A stretch of DNA of 64,000 nucleotides from Actinomadura opuntiae (GCF_030283205.1 NZ_JASNWF010000008.1:310001-374000); one strand, 5' to 3'. Positions 50,387 through 59,660 are shown, counted from the stretch's first letter. Made by a program: numbers and translations. Notes: generated by a model not told the origin, from the sequence alone.

Positions 50387-51366
50387 GCGGTCACCTCCCG
50401 GCTGCGCAGGTAGTAGATCTGGATCAGCGAGACCGCGGCGACGAACAGCGCCAGGACCAGCGCGATCGCCGTGCTGTAGCCGTAGTTCCCGAACACGAAC
50501 GCCTGCTTGTACAGGACGGTCGAGAGCGTCTCGCTGGAGTGGCCGGGGCCGCCGCTCGTCGCCGCGTAGACCTGGTCGAACAGCTTCAGCCCGCCGATGG
50601 TCGACAGCATCACGTTGATCGTGACCGCGGGGGCCAGCAGCGGCCAGGTCACGCTGCGGAACCGCTGGAACCGGCCGGCGCCGTCGATCATCGCGGCCTC
50701 GTGCAGCTCCGCGGGGACGCCCTCCAGCCCGGCCAGGAAGATGACCATCGAGTAGCCGGCGAACTGCCAGATCACCATCCCCGCCACCGACCACAGCGCC
50801 AGCGACGGGTCGCCCAGCCAGTCCTGGCGAAGCGACCCGAGACCGAGCGCGCCGAGGATCCCGTTGAGGCCCGCCTCCGGTGCCGGGTTGTAGACGTACT
50901 TCCACAGGAACGCCACCATCACGGGGCTGACGACGGCGGGCGCGAAGAACACGACCCGCAGCACGACGCGCGATTTGATGCGGGTGTGCACCCCGAGCGC
51001 GAGCAGCAGCCCGATGCCGTTCTGGACGACGACGATCGCGACGGTCAGCAGCAGGGTGTTGACGAGCGATCCGCGGGTGGCGTCGTCCTGCAGCAGCCGC
51101 CGGAAATTGTCGACGCCGTTGAAGGACCGGTCGCCGATGCCGTTCCAGTCGGTGAAGGCGTAGACGACGCCGCTGGCGCTCGGATACAGCACGACCAGCA
51201 CGTACACGAGCAGGGCGGGCGCCGCGAACCACCAGGGCGGCGTCAGGAAACCGCCGCGCCGCCGTCGGCCGCGAGGCGGCCGCCGGGCACCGCGCGCCTC
51301 CGGTGCGCCGGCGGCCGGCGCACCGGCCGCGGGTGCGGCCGGTGCGCGCTGTGGGGACGGGGTCAC
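50383..51366 (-). CDS. ABC sugar permease, MalF type
   Basis: A 327-residue permease. After a 35-residue Pro/Ala/Arg-rich cytoplasmic tail come six helices and the EAA loop EAAMIDGAGRFQRFRSVTWP. GTG at 51366 overlaps the binding-protein stop (GTGA), and the stop overlaps the next permease. Part of the rhamnoside/oligosaccharide importer. Confidence 0.92.
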   Translation of the reverse strand: MTPSPQRAPAAPAAGAPAAGAPEARGARRPPRGRRRRGGFLTPPWWFAAPALLVYVLVVLYPSASGVVYAFTDWNGIGDRSFNGVDNFRRLLQDDATRGSLVNTLLLTVAIVVVQNGIGLLLALGVHTRIKSRVVLRVVFFAPAVVSPVMVAFLWKYVYNPAPEAGLNGILGALGLGSLRQDWLGDPSLALWSVAGMVIWQFAGYSMVIFLAGLEGVPAELHEAAMIDGAGRFQRFRSVTWPLLAPAVTINVMLSTIGGLKLFDQVYAATSGGPGHSSETLSTVLYKQAFVFGNYGYSTAIALVLALFVAAVSLIQIYYLRSREVTA

Positions 51367-52652
51367 GGCTGCTTCTTTCGGTAGGTCTCGTCCAGCTTCG
51401 CCAGCCCTTGCGCGACCGTGGTCTTGCCGGCGAGCAGCTCCTGGACCATCGCGAAGTGAGCGGGCTGCACCTCGGCGTTGGGCCATGCCTGGTCCATGAA
51501 CGGGACGGCCTTGTTGCCGTCCATGTACGGCAGGAACGGCGTCAGCACCGGGTCGATCCTGGAACTGGAGTCCCGGACGAGCGGGACGCAGGCGACGGCC
51601 TCGGCCCAGCGGTTGATGTTCTCCTGCCGGCCGAGGAACTCGATGAACGCCTTGGCGGCGTCGCGGTTCTTGCTGCGGGCGCTGACGCCCAGCCCGACGA
51701 CGACCCCGGCGGGGATCCACACCTGAGCGGGGTCGTCCGCACCCGGCACCGGGAACATCGACAGGTCGTCGGCGCTCGGCGCGGCCTTGCGGAAGTCGGG
51801 CAGGACCGCGGAGACCTGGATCGCCATGGCGGCCTTGCCGGTGGCGACCATGGACGTCTGCTGCTCGAACGTGGTGCCGTTGGGGTTGTCGTTGAAGAAG
51901 CCCCGCTTCTGCAACTCCAGGTACATGTCGAGCGCCTGCACCCAGCCGGAGTTCGCGAACGTCGCCGTCCCCGCCTTCATCTGGCTGTCGAACTGCGGGT
52001 TCTTGGCGTACACGGTGGACGGCACCAGCGCGTACGTGATCAGCTGCGTGACCCACTGGGTCTGCGCGCCGAGCGCGATCGGGACCTTGCCCTTCTTCTT
52101 GATCTTGTCGCAGACCTGGAGGAACTCGCTCCAGGTCTTCGGCGGCGTCACCCCCGCCTCCTGGAAGACCTTCTTGTTGTAGATCGCGCCGATCACGCTG
52201 GAGCCGGCCGAGTACAGGAACGTCCTGCCGTCCTTCTGGAAGGCCGGCTTCAGCCCCGCCGGGACCCGCTTCGTCCAGGCCTGGTCGCTCAGGTCGGCGA
52301 GCAGCCCGGCCTGCGCGATCTGCGCCATGCTCATCGCGCTGCCGTTGCCCGGGTAGACCACGTGCACGTCGGGGGCGTTGCCCGCGCCCAGCTGGGTGCG
52401 CAGCGAGGTCTCCACCTGGTCGGTGGGGGCGAACGAGGTGCTGAACTTCGCCTTGGTGTAGGCCTTGGTGAGCAGGTCGACCGGCTTCTGCTGGTCGGCC
52501 ACGCCGACCAGGCGCAGGGTGCCGCCGGACCCGCCGGACGATCCCCCGCAGGCCGTGAGGGCCGCCGGCAGCGCGGCCACCGCGGCCGCTCCGCCCGACA
52601 GCCGCAGGAAACCGCGGCGGCTGAGGGCCGCCCTGTCGAACGACGATGTCAT
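51363..52652 (-). CDS. Extracellular sugar-binding lipoprotein (family 1)
   Basis: A 429-residue lipoprotein. A twin-arginine-like start (SRRGFLRL) and lipobox LTAC with Cys35 precede a MalE-type fold (VVYPGNGSAMSMAQIAQAG, IYNKKVFQEAGVTPPKTW, shown in parts). It captures the glycan outside the cell and feeds the two permeases. Between the two glycosidase genes, which suggests a rhamnose-containing oligosaccharide as ligand. Confidence 0.92.
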   Translation of the reverse strand: MTSSFDRAALSRRGFLRLSGGAAAVAALPAALTACGGSSGGSGGTLRLVGVADQQKPVDLLTKAYTKAKFSTSFAPTDQVETSLRTQLGAGNAPDVHVVYPGNGSAMSMAQIAQAGLLADLSDQAWTKRVPAGLKPAFQKDGRTFLYSAGSSVIGAIYNKKVFQEAGVTPPKTWSEFLQVCDKIKKKGKVPIALGAQTQWVTQLITYALVPSTVYAKNPQFDSQMKAGTATFANSGWVQALDMYLELQKRGFFNDNPNGTTFEQQTSMVATGKAAMAIQVSAVLPDFRKAAPSADDLSMFPVPGADDPAQVWIPAGVVVGLGVSARSKNRDAAKAFIEFLGRQENINRWAEAVACVPLVRDSSSRIDPVLTPFLPYMDGNKAVPFMDQAWPNAEVQPAHFAMVQELLAGKTTVAQGLAKLDETYRKKQP

Positions 52653-52729
52653 CTGTCCTCCTCGCGTTCATGGCGCGGGTCGCCGAGGTGACGGCGGCCG
52701 GCCATGCCCGTCCCACCCGGGGACGGTGG

Positions 52730-55447
52730 TCAATGAAGTTCCGCGGTGAAGCGGTACTCCCCCGAAGCTGTGCGGCAGCGGAGCTCCCCCGGCTCCGCGC
52801 CGACGATCCGCACCCCGGCGGCCTCGGCCACCGGGACCCCGCTCTCGGTGACCCCGCCGGGGTCGTCGGCGGGGATGTGGACGGTGGCGGTCGCGCCGGG
52901 CGGCACCGTCACCTGAAGGTGGAGCAGGCCGTCCCGGCGGGTCCAGCGGGTGGCGACGGTCCCGCGTACCGACTCGTATCTCGCGCCGGCGGAGGTGAGG
53001 TCGCCGGGCCTCGGCCGGACCAGCAGCTCGCGGTAGCCGACCGATCCGGGCGCCTGGTCGAGGCCGGCGACGCCGCGGTAGAGCCATTCACCGATCGAGC
53101 CGAGCGCGTAGTGGTTGAAGGAGTTCATCGCCGCCGCCTGGAAGCCCCGCTCGTCGGTGTAGCCGTCCCACCGCTCCCAGATGGTGGTCGCGCCGTGCCG
53201 CAGCGGGTGCAGCCATGACGGCGGTTCGGTGCGGCGCAGCAGCGCGTGCGCGAGGTCGGCGTGGCCGTGCGCGTCGAGGACGGGCGCGATCAGGCTCACC
53301 CCGAGGAAGCCGGTGGTGAGGCCCGGGCCGGCTTCCCGGACGAGCTCGACCAGGCGCCGCACCGCACCCGGCAGGAGGTCCGCCGGGAGCAGGTCGAACG
53401 CCAGCGCAAGGAGGTAGGCGGTCTGGGTGTCGCCCTGGATCTTGCCGTCCGGGGTCACGAACCGCTCGGTGAAGGTCTTGCGGATGTGCTCGGCCAGCAC
53501 GCCGTACCGTCCGGCGGCCTCCGTCTCGCCGACGACCTCGGCGGCCCGCGCCGTCAACTCGGCGCTGTGGGCGAAGTAGGCGGTGGCGAGCACGTCCCGG
53601 GGCGTGGGTGCGGGCGCGAGCCAGTCGGCGAAGTGCGGGCCGACGCGGCGGCTCCACACCAGGTCGGGGTTGTGCCGGTGGACGTGGTCGACCCAGGCGC
53701 ACATGGCGTCGAGGTTGCGTTCGAGGAAGCGCTCGTCCCCGTACACGCGGTAGAGATGCCAGGGCACGAGGACCCCCGCGTCGCCCCAGCCGGGAGCACC
53801 GTCGTCGGCGACCCCCGCGAGCCTCGGCGCCACGTTGCCGAACGCGCCGTCCGGCGACTGCGCGCCCCGCACCTCGCGCAGCCAGCCGTCGAAGAACGCG
53901 GCGACGTCGGCGTTGAGGCACGCGGTGGGCAGGAAGACCTGCGCGTCGGCCAGCCAGCCGAGCCGCTCGTCGCGTTGCGGGCAGTCGGTCGGGACGCTGA
54001 CGAAGTTGGAGCGCTGCCCCCAGCCGATGGCCTCGTACAGGCGGCCGACGTCCGGGTCGGAGCACGCGAACTCGCCCGTCCAGGGGGTGTCGCTGTGCAG
54101 CACCACGCCGGTGATGTCGCCGATGCCGAGCGTGCTCAGCCCTGTCACCTCGGCGTACCGGAAACCGTGGTAGGTGAAGCGGGGCTCGAAGACGGTCTCG
54201 GCGGGCCCGGCCGCGATCAGGACGTCTGTGGCCGCGGCGGTGCGCAGGTTCGCCGTGTACAGGGCGCCGTCGTCGTCCAGGGTCTCGCCGTGCCGGATGA
54301 CCACTCGGTCGCCCCGGTTCAGGCCGCGCACCGTCAGCCGGACCCGGCCGGCGAAGTTCTGCCCGAAGTCGACCAGGAACCTTTCCCCGCCGACGGGGGT
54401 CACCGACCGTGCCGCCAGCTCCCGGACGGCGCGGACCGGCTGCGCGACCGACGCGGTGAGGCGGCTGCGGTCCGTCCCGGTCACCCGCGCGGGTCGCCAC
54501 GGCTCGTTTCCCGGGACGCTGGCGTTGGCCGCATTCCCCTCGGCGGGGAGATCCCAGCCCGGCGTCTCGCGGCGGAGGTCATGGCACTCCCCCATCAGGA
54601 GGTCGGCGTACCGGATGGGCGAGCGGGCGCTCTCCCAGTCGGAGCCGGTCGCGATGACCTCGCTGGTTCCGTCGACGTGGACAAGGTGCAGCTCGGCCAG
54701 TAGTTGCGGGAACGTCCCGTAATGGGCGCCCGAGCGGCGCGGATCGAAACCGACGAAACCGCTCCACCAGCCGTCCGCGATCGTGACGGCGAGCGCGTTC
54801 GCGCCCGCTCGCAGCATGTCGGTGACGTCGTAGACCTGGTAGTCGATGCGGTCGCGGTAGTCCGTCCAGCCGGGGGCGAGCTCGGCGTCACCGGCGCGCA
54901 CGCCGTTGACGCGCGCCTCGTAAAGGCCGCGGGCGGTGACGTACAGCCGGGCGCGGACCGGCGCGGTGGGGACCGCGAACGCGCGGCGCAGCCGGACGGC
55001 CGGCTGGAGCCCGTGGTCGGTGAGGGCGAGCGCGCCCTCCTCGGGAGCGTCGACCACGTCGAGATCGGACGGATCGTGGGCGATCCAGGCGGCCGTCCAC
55101 GCCGCTGGGCTCAGCATCCCCGTCTCGAACCAGGACTCCCGTTCGGCCGAGGTGCCGTCCGCGCCGGTGACCGTGACCGTCCAGCGGTAGCGGGTGCGGG
55201 GCCGCAGCCGCCGCCCCTGGTAGCGTGCGCCGACCGCCGCCGGGTCGCTCACTTCACCGGTGTCCCAGACCTGCTCGCCGTCCTCCGCCCGCACGCGCAC
55301 CCGGTACGCCGCGGGCGCGTCGCCGCGCCGGCCGGACACCAGCCGCCACGACAGCAGCGGCGCCGGCTCGTCGACGCCCAGCGGCCGGACTCGGTGATCG
55401 CAGCGGAGACCGTACGGCGCCAGCGTCACCCCCTGGGACTCGGCCAC
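52730..55447 (-). CDS. Alpha-L-rhamnosidase (GH78)
   Basis: A 905-residue cytoplasmic GH78 enzyme. Fibronectin-like and beta-sandwich N-terminal domains (PLLSWRL start, ARLYVTARGLYEARVNG) precede the (alpha/alpha)6 barrel, with the signature DCPQRDERLGW at 488-498 containing the catalytic acid region. GTG at 55447 with GGAG seven bases upstream. First gene of the rhamnoside operon; the lipoprotein gene follows 77 bp later. No signal peptide, so it acts on imported material. Confidence 0.92.
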   Translation of the reverse strand: MAESQGVTLAPYGLRCDHRVRPLGVDEPAPLLSWRLVSGRRGDAPAAYRVRVRAEDGEQVWDTGEVSDPAAVGARYQGRRLRPRTRYRWTVTVTGADGTSAERESWFETGMLSPAAWTAAWIAHDPSDLDVVDAPEEGALALTDHGLQPAVRLRRAFAVPTAPVRARLYVTARGLYEARVNGVRAGDAELAPGWTDYRDRIDYQVYDVTDMLRAGANALAVTIADGWWSGFVGFDPRRSGAHYGTFPQLLAELHLVHVDGTSEVIATGSDWESARSPIRYADLLMGECHDLRRETPGWDLPAEGNAANASVPGNEPWRPARVTGTDRSRLTASVAQPVRAVRELAARSVTPVGGERFLVDFGQNFAGRVRLTVRGLNRGDRVVIRHGETLDDDGALYTANLRTAAATDVLIAAGPAETVFEPRFTYHGFRYAEVTGLSTLGIGDITGVVLHSDTPWTGEFACSDPDVGRLYEAIGWGQRSNFVSVPTDCPQRDERLGWLADAQVFLPTACLNADVAAFFDGWLREVRGAQSPDGAFGNVAPRLAGVADDGAPGWGDAGVLVPWHLYRVYGDERFLERNLDAMCAWVDHVHRHNPDLVWSRRVGPHFADWLAPAPTPRDVLATAYFAHSAELTARAAEVVGETEAAGRYGVLAEHIRKTFTERFVTPDGKIQGDTQTAYLLALAFDLLPADLLPGAVRRLVELVREAGPGLTTGFLGVSLIAPVLDAHGHADLAHALLRRTEPPSWLHPLRHGATTIWERWDGYTDERGFQAAAMNSFNHYALGSIGEWLYRGVAGLDQAPGSVGYRELLVRPRPGDLTSAGARYESVRGTVATRWTRRDGLLHLQVTVPPGATATVHIPADDPGGVTESGVPVAEAAGVRIVGAEPGELRCRTASGEYRFTAELH

Positions 55448-55740
55448 TGACCCACTCCGATCGCGATCCCAACAGGACTGTGAAGATAACGCCTGAAAAT
55501 GTGAGCTTGAGCGTAAGAGGCCCCTGATCGGGGTGTCAAGATGTCTGCTGGATCACTTCGGCGAACCTCCGGCGAGCCCCGTCGCACCGTCACCCTCACC
55601 GGACTGACCACACCACTCATGGTCAAGACGCGTGCGAAGACGCTCGGCGACGGAACCGGCTACTCGGGCTCACCGAACGTGAGATAAGAACAGCCGAAAA
55701 CGTTAACAAGCTCCGGGCGGCGATGCGGCCGGGGCGGCGC
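55448..55740. promoter_or_regulatory. Rhamnoside operon promoter region
   Basis: 293 bp between deoR and the GH78 gene. A minus-strand TTATCT -10 (55484-55489) lies inside GTTATCTTC, the same nine bases as in the deoR promoter. GTTAAC (55702-55707) inside CTTGTTAACG repeats the centre of the deoR palindrome. A single DeoR repressor probably controls both. Confidence 0.6.
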
Positions 55741-56529
55741 TCAGGACGCCGCCAGCTCGTAGGCCACCTTCTGCTCCTCGAGATCCCGCAACGCCTCGAC
55801 ACCGGCACCGTCGTCGACGATGACGCAGTCGAACGCCGACAACGGCGCCACCCGATGCAGCGCCACGCGGTTGAGCTTGGAATGGTCGATGAGGAGCACG
55901 CTGCGCGCCGCGGCACGGAGCATGGCCCGCTTCACCGGCACGATGCGCTGCTCCTGGTGGTAGGCGAACCCTCCGCCGACCGCGGACGTGGATACGAAGC
56001 ACAGGTCCACGTTCAGCGCCTCGATCGCGTCGACGCACGAGACACCGAGGAAGGAATCGTGCAGCGGATCGTAGTCGCCGCCGAGCGCCATCAGCCGGAT
56101 CTCCTGCTCGCGGGCGAGCAGGTTCACCGCCTGCAGGAAGTTCGTGACGACCGTCAACGGAACGATGCCCGCCAGGCGGCGGGCCAGCGCCAGCGCCGTG
56201 GTGGAGTCGTCCAGCATCACCGCCATCCCGGGCTCGACCAGCTTGACAGCCCTTTCGGCGATGGCGTCCTTCGCGGCCCGCATCGACTTCAGGCGGTAGG
56301 CCACGCTGCTCTCGAACACCCCTGACGGCTGGGCGGTGACCCCGCCGCGATGCTTGCGGACGATGCCCCGGCGGGCGAGCTCGTCCAGGTCGCGGTGGAT
56401 CGTCATGAGGCTGACGGCGAAACGCTCGGCGAGTTCCGCCGCGGTGACCGAGCCGACGGACAACACGACACCGGCGATGTCCTGCCGGCGCCGCTCCGGA
56501 CCGCGCGGGCCCCCGCCGTCCTTGCTCAT
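55741..56529 (-). CDS. DeoR-family regulator of the rhamnoside operon
   Basis: A 262-residue repressor. The helix-turn-helix (VTAAELAERFAVSLMTIHRDL about 25-46, shown in part, then RRGIVRKHRGG) is followed by the DeoR sugar-phosphate sensor domain (MLDDSTTALALARRL, LMALGGDYD, DHSKLNR). Upstream of the GH78 operon in the same orientation. Its ligand may be a rhamnose-derived phosphate. Confidence 0.88.
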   Translation of the reverse strand: MSKDGGGPRGPERRRQDIAGVVLSVGSVTAAELAERFAVSLMTIHRDLDELARRGIVRKHRGGVTAQPSGVFESSVAYRLKSMRAAKDAIAERAVKLVEPGMAVMLDDSTTALALARRLAGIVPLTVVTNFLQAVNLLAREQEIRLMALGGDYDPLHDSFLGVSCVDAIEALNVDLCFVSTSAVGGGFAYHQEQRIVPVKRAMLRAAARSVLLIDHSKLNRVALHRVAPLSAFDCVIVDDGAGVEALRDLEEQKVAYELAAS

Positions 56530-56610
56530 GGCCGTTCCTCCCGTGGTCCGCACCGCGCGACCGGCTACCGGCAGAGACCGGGCGGCACCGAAGATAACAC
56601 TCCCGGATGC

Positions 56611-56622
56611 TTTGTTAACAAA
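56611..56622. promoter_or_regulatory. DeoR operator
   Basis: TTTGTTAACAAA is a perfect 12-bp palindrome and overlaps the -35 box of deoR (read on the minus strand). Its GTTAAC centre recurs at 55702-55707 upstream of the GH78 gene, consistent with one regulator for both. Confidence 0.75.
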
Positions 56623-56903
56623 ACTACCGGAGCCGCACCGACCGAGACGTACGTCCACACAGGTCAAGCGGCACTCTCGCCCTCGCCGAGGAACCCACCC
56701 GAACGCCGCATCCTCCGGCTGCCCAGACGAGCGCCACGGACGTAGCCAAGGATCACCTCGTCGGCAGGCATCCACGGCGTACCCATGGGCGCGCGCACGA
56801 TGATTCACGCAATAGAACACGAAAATGCTTCAGGAACGGCCGATCGAGGAGGCCGGACGCGAAATAGGGAAGCGCACCGTCGCGCGGCGGTGAAACAAAA
56901 AGG

Positions 56904-56937
56904 GGGAAGGGCCGGCGGGAGAACGCCGGCCCTTCCC
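56904..56937 (-). terminator. Rho-independent terminator of the small-peptide gene
   Basis: Perfect 14-bp arms (56904-56917, 56924-56937) with a 6-base loop, followed on the minus strand by CC and a TTTTT tract. It lies 36 bp after the peptide stop. Confidence 0.88.
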
Positions 56938-56972
56938 ATGCGGGCCGGAGCCCGCGAGCACGTCGGATCGGA

Positions 56973-57260
56973 TCAGTGACCCGAGACCACCGAGCTGCCG
57001 GCGCAGGTGAAGGACGTGTTGGGGTTCTCGGAGCTGAGGCCCAGCGCGCCGATGAGGCCGCCCTGCGAGTGGTTGATGTTGCTCTGGCAGTTCGGGACGA
57101 CCGCGGTGGTGCCGCCGTCGTGGCCGCCGCCGTTGCCGAAGTTGAAGTTCTTGTTGTCGTTGTCGCTGTCGCCACCGACGAGAAGGGTGGACAGCACGGC
57201 GCGCTCCGGCAGAACCTCGCCGGCCAGCTTGTCCAGCTCGGTGTAGCTGAAGGAGTTCAT
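56973..57260 (-). CDS. 95-residue cysteine-containing peptide, family not recognised
   Basis: Starts at ATG 57260 with AAGGAA upstream; has its own promoter-like TATAGT and strong terminator, so it is a monocistronic, probably well expressed gene. Residues 1-27 look like a helical leader (SYTELDKLAGEVLPERAVL), then VGG, an Asp/Asn/Gly-rich linker (31-50) and a core with Cys58 and Cys86. There is no Sec signal. The leader-linker-core design recalls ribosomal peptide or non-classically secreted peptides, but no processing or export gene is adjacent. I cannot assign a function. Confidence 0.75.
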   Translation of the reverse strand: MNSFSYTELDKLAGEVLPERAVLSTLLVGGDSDNDNKNFNFGNGGGHDGGTTAVVPNCQSNINHSQGGLIGALGLSSENPNTSFTCAGSSVVSGH

Positions 57261-57345
57261 GTGATTCCTTTTCTTCCTTGTCACGCCCGGATCCCCCAAT
57301 GTGGACACCGGATGCCCCCTCCCCACCCTGAACCAGGTGAGGTGA

Positions 57346-57357
57346 CTATACGTATAG
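57346..57357. promoter_or_regulatory. Palindrome at the peptide promoter
   Basis: CTATACGTATAG is a perfect 12-bp palindrome. On the minus strand it leads into TATAGT, a good -10 box about 85 bp before the peptide ATG. It could be an operator. Confidence 0.55.
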
Positions 57358-57765
57358 CAGAAGTGACTAACGGTGGCCACCTGGCGGCCTCGACGGCGAT
57401 TCCGGCGGACTTGTCCGGACGCATCATGTCGTTCCCGCGCTGGGCGATACCGGACGCCTCCGGCGACAAGGAGGGGGTTCACCGGCAAATCAGCAATAGA
57501 CGCCGCCACTTCAACGCAGCGGCTCAGCCATCATCCGGCGCGAGTCGCATTCCGGCCTTTCCGGGAACCGGATCGGAGGCCCGGCTCGTTTAGGACGACG
57601 GAGACGCGGCGTCCGTCGCCTCCCGCTCGGCCGGCCAGTCCTTGATCGTCCAGCCGTTCACTCCAAAGCATCCGGCTTTGTCCCGCGCGCTCATCACCCC
57701 CCGGCTGCTCGTCGGCCAGTATCCTCGAGGTGGCGGTGGCAATCCGATCCACTTGTCCGTCCCTT

Positions 57766-57797
57766 GTGGGTGCCCGGCAACCATGCCGGGCACCCAC
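57766..57797. other. Perfect 13-bp hairpin
   Basis: GTGGGTGCCCGGC and its exact complement are separated by AACCAT. No T-tract follows on either strand, so a classical terminator is unlikely. It may be a structural or attachment-like element. Confidence 0.5.
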
Positions 57798-58111
57798 GGC
57801 CCATGTAGGTCCGGCGGTTCTGAAGGCGGACCTTAAAATCCGAGAATTCGCAGAATGATCTTGCGCGCACCGGCACACCTCCCGCCCGCAGCCCTCATAC
57901 CGCCGATCTTGATCGACTGACCTTCTGTGCCTGGGGGGCATAAGAGATCGGTCTCCGATGCCGCAGGTCGGGATCGTCCCCGAACTAGGCCGTCTTCAGC
58001 CGCAGCGCGTTGCCAGGGCCAGCCCGGCAGCAGCGCCCGCCGCACCGCCAACCGGATGAACCTAGACAGCCGAACCGGCGTTCCGGCCGCTCTCACCGAA
58101 TATGATCATCT

Positions 58112-59002
58112 GTGGCGGCGACGAGCGATATGCGGGAGGCCATGGTGTCCGAGCGTGCCCGGAAGGCGTGGGAGGTGCCCAGCGCCGTGTCCCGGCCGGT
58201 CGCCGAAAGGGTGGAGATCGACACGACCGTCGCGCATTCGGCCCGGATGTACGACTACTACCTGGGCGGCAAGGACCACTACCAGGTCGACCGGGACACC
58301 GCGGAGGTCGCCGCGCGCAGTTGGCAGGCCGTGCGGGTCGCCGTCCGGGAGAACCGCGCGTTCCTGGCCCGGGCCGTCCGGCACCTGGTCCGCGAGCAGG
58401 GGATCACCCAGTTCCTCGACATCGGCGCCGGGCTGCCCAGCGCCGGCAACGTCCATGAGATCGCCCAGGCCGAGGATCCCGCCTGCCGCGTCGTGTACGT
58501 CGACAACGACCCGATCGTGCTGGCGCACGCCCGCTCGCTGCTCATCGGGACCCCCGAGGGCAAGACCGCCTACGTCCACGCCGACCTGCGCGAGCCGGAC
58601 GCGATCCTGGCCGCCCCCGGCGTCCGCGACACCCTGGATTTCGACAAGCCGGTCGCGTTGATGCTGGTGGCGATCCTGCATTTCATCGTGGACGAACAGC
58701 ACCCCGAGCAGATCGTGCGGAACCTGCTGCGCACGCTGGCGCCGGGCAGCTTCTTGGTCGCCTCCCACGTCACTCCCGAACACGACCCTCAGGGTGTGCA
58801 CGGCCTGGAGCAGGCCTACCGCGATGGTGGCGTGCCCGCCCAAGCCCGCACCCGCGATCGCTTCACTGCACTGGCCTTTGACGGCTTGGAGCTGGTGAGC
58901 CCCGGGGTGACGCTGGTGTCGGAGTGGCGTCCCGAGGGCGACGCTCCCCGTCCGCCCGCCGACCAGGTCAACTGGTACGGCGGCGTAGCCCGCAAACCCT
59001 AA
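58112..59002 (+). CDS. SAM-dependent methyltransferase, DUF574 family
   Basis: A 296-residue enzyme of the actinomycete family pfam Methyltransf_19. It has the signature HSARMYDYYLGGKDHYQVDR near the N-terminus (broken here in places), FLDIGAGLPSAGNVHE as SAM-binding motif I and VYVDNDPIVLAHAR as motif II. Substrate unknown; many such genes are linked to developmental regulation. A GTG start directly after TATGAT (58101-58106) indicates a leaderless mRNA. Confidence 0.92.
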   Translation: MAATSDMREAMVSERARKAWEVPSAVSRPVAERVEIDTTVAHSARMYDYYLGGKDHYQVDRDTAEVAARSWQAVRVAVRENRAFLARAVRHLVREQGITQFLDIGAGLPSAGNVHEIAQAEDPACRVVYVDNDPIVLAHARSLLIGTPEGKTAYVHADLREPDAILAAPGVRDTLDFDKPVALMLVAILHFIVDEQHPEQIVRNLLRTLAPGSFLVASHVTPEHDPQGVHGLEQAYRDGGVPAQARTRDRFTALAFDGLELVSPGVTLVSEWRPEGDAPRPPADQVNWYGGVARKP

Positions 59003-59069
59003 CCTCTCCTCTCCTGCGCCCCTCGACCGCGGGCACCGGTATGGGTCGTCTGTCACGGCAGAACGCCAG

Positions 59070-59386
59070 CCACACCGCCGGAACTCACAAGGGCACGACC
59101 TGACTCAAACACTCACGGCCCACGCGCACCGCGCCTGCCTGGAAGAGCACTGAGCAAGACGACACCGCCGACGAGAGCGCCGCCGTCAGGAGGCCAAACC
59201 GATGGTGGTGCGGGCGAACGAACGCTACGCCCAATTGCATGCGCTCAAGACCGAGGACGCGTCCTTGAACGCCATCAGCCACGAACTTGGCCCGCAGTTC
59301 CGCACCGTCCCCGAGTAGGCCGCCACCAGCGTCGACGAGCTGCTGACCCCGACGCTCAACCGCTCCAGCAAGCTGGACAGGTCAGT
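59070..59386 (+). mobile_element. ISL3-type transposase relic
   Basis: In one frame, TQTLTAHAHRACLEEH, then a TGA (59151), then NERYAQLHALKTEDASLNAIS with HELGPQFRTV, a TAG (59316) and AATSVDELL, RSSKLD. This matches the order in ISL3 transposases (WHNLAEAV..HRACL, the ERHAAVHAL helix-turn-helix region, RAATVEELL..LDP). Two in-frame stops and the loss of both ends mark it as dead. No inverted repeats seen. Confidence 0.72.
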
Positions 59387-59660
59387 CCAAGGCTCCCCCG
59401 CACCTGGCTGCCTTTAGCACCGGGCTCCGCGGCGACGCACGACGTGTTGCGATCCGACTGACGTCCTGCAGAGGGGTGGGGACGTCGTGGCACTCGGTCC
59501 TCGCTCGGACGAACCTCTTGCGGCGTGTGCAGTCGCCTTGCGTGCATGCGTGGGCGCAGAGTTTACGGCGGTGTGAGCGGGCACCCCTCATGGGCGTAAG
59601 GGCCGGCGTGTGGCGGCGCGCCGAGCTGACGCTGGAATTGCCGGGAGAGCGGGGTGAACT

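Larger units (their letters stand above)
56530..56972. other. Gap with deoR promoter and small-peptide terminator
   Basis: 443 bp without a gene. It holds the deoR promoter (-35 TTGTTA at 56616-56621, 18-bp spacer, -10 TTATCT at 56592-56597, minus strand), the palindrome at 56611-56622 and the terminator at 56904-56937. Nothing else supported. Confidence 0.55.
57261..58111. other. Long gene-free stretch
   Basis: 851 bp. It contains the peptide promoter (palindrome at 57346-57357), a 13-bp hairpin at 57766-57797 and the TATGAT box of the methyltransferase. Short frames on both strands lack ribosome-binding sites and family features. I see no gene in it. Confidence 0.5.

Noticed and set aside
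57531..57941. Small minus-strand frames in the 57.3-58.1 kb gap
   Set aside because: No ribosome-binding site, no recognisable family, and composition unlike real genes nearby.
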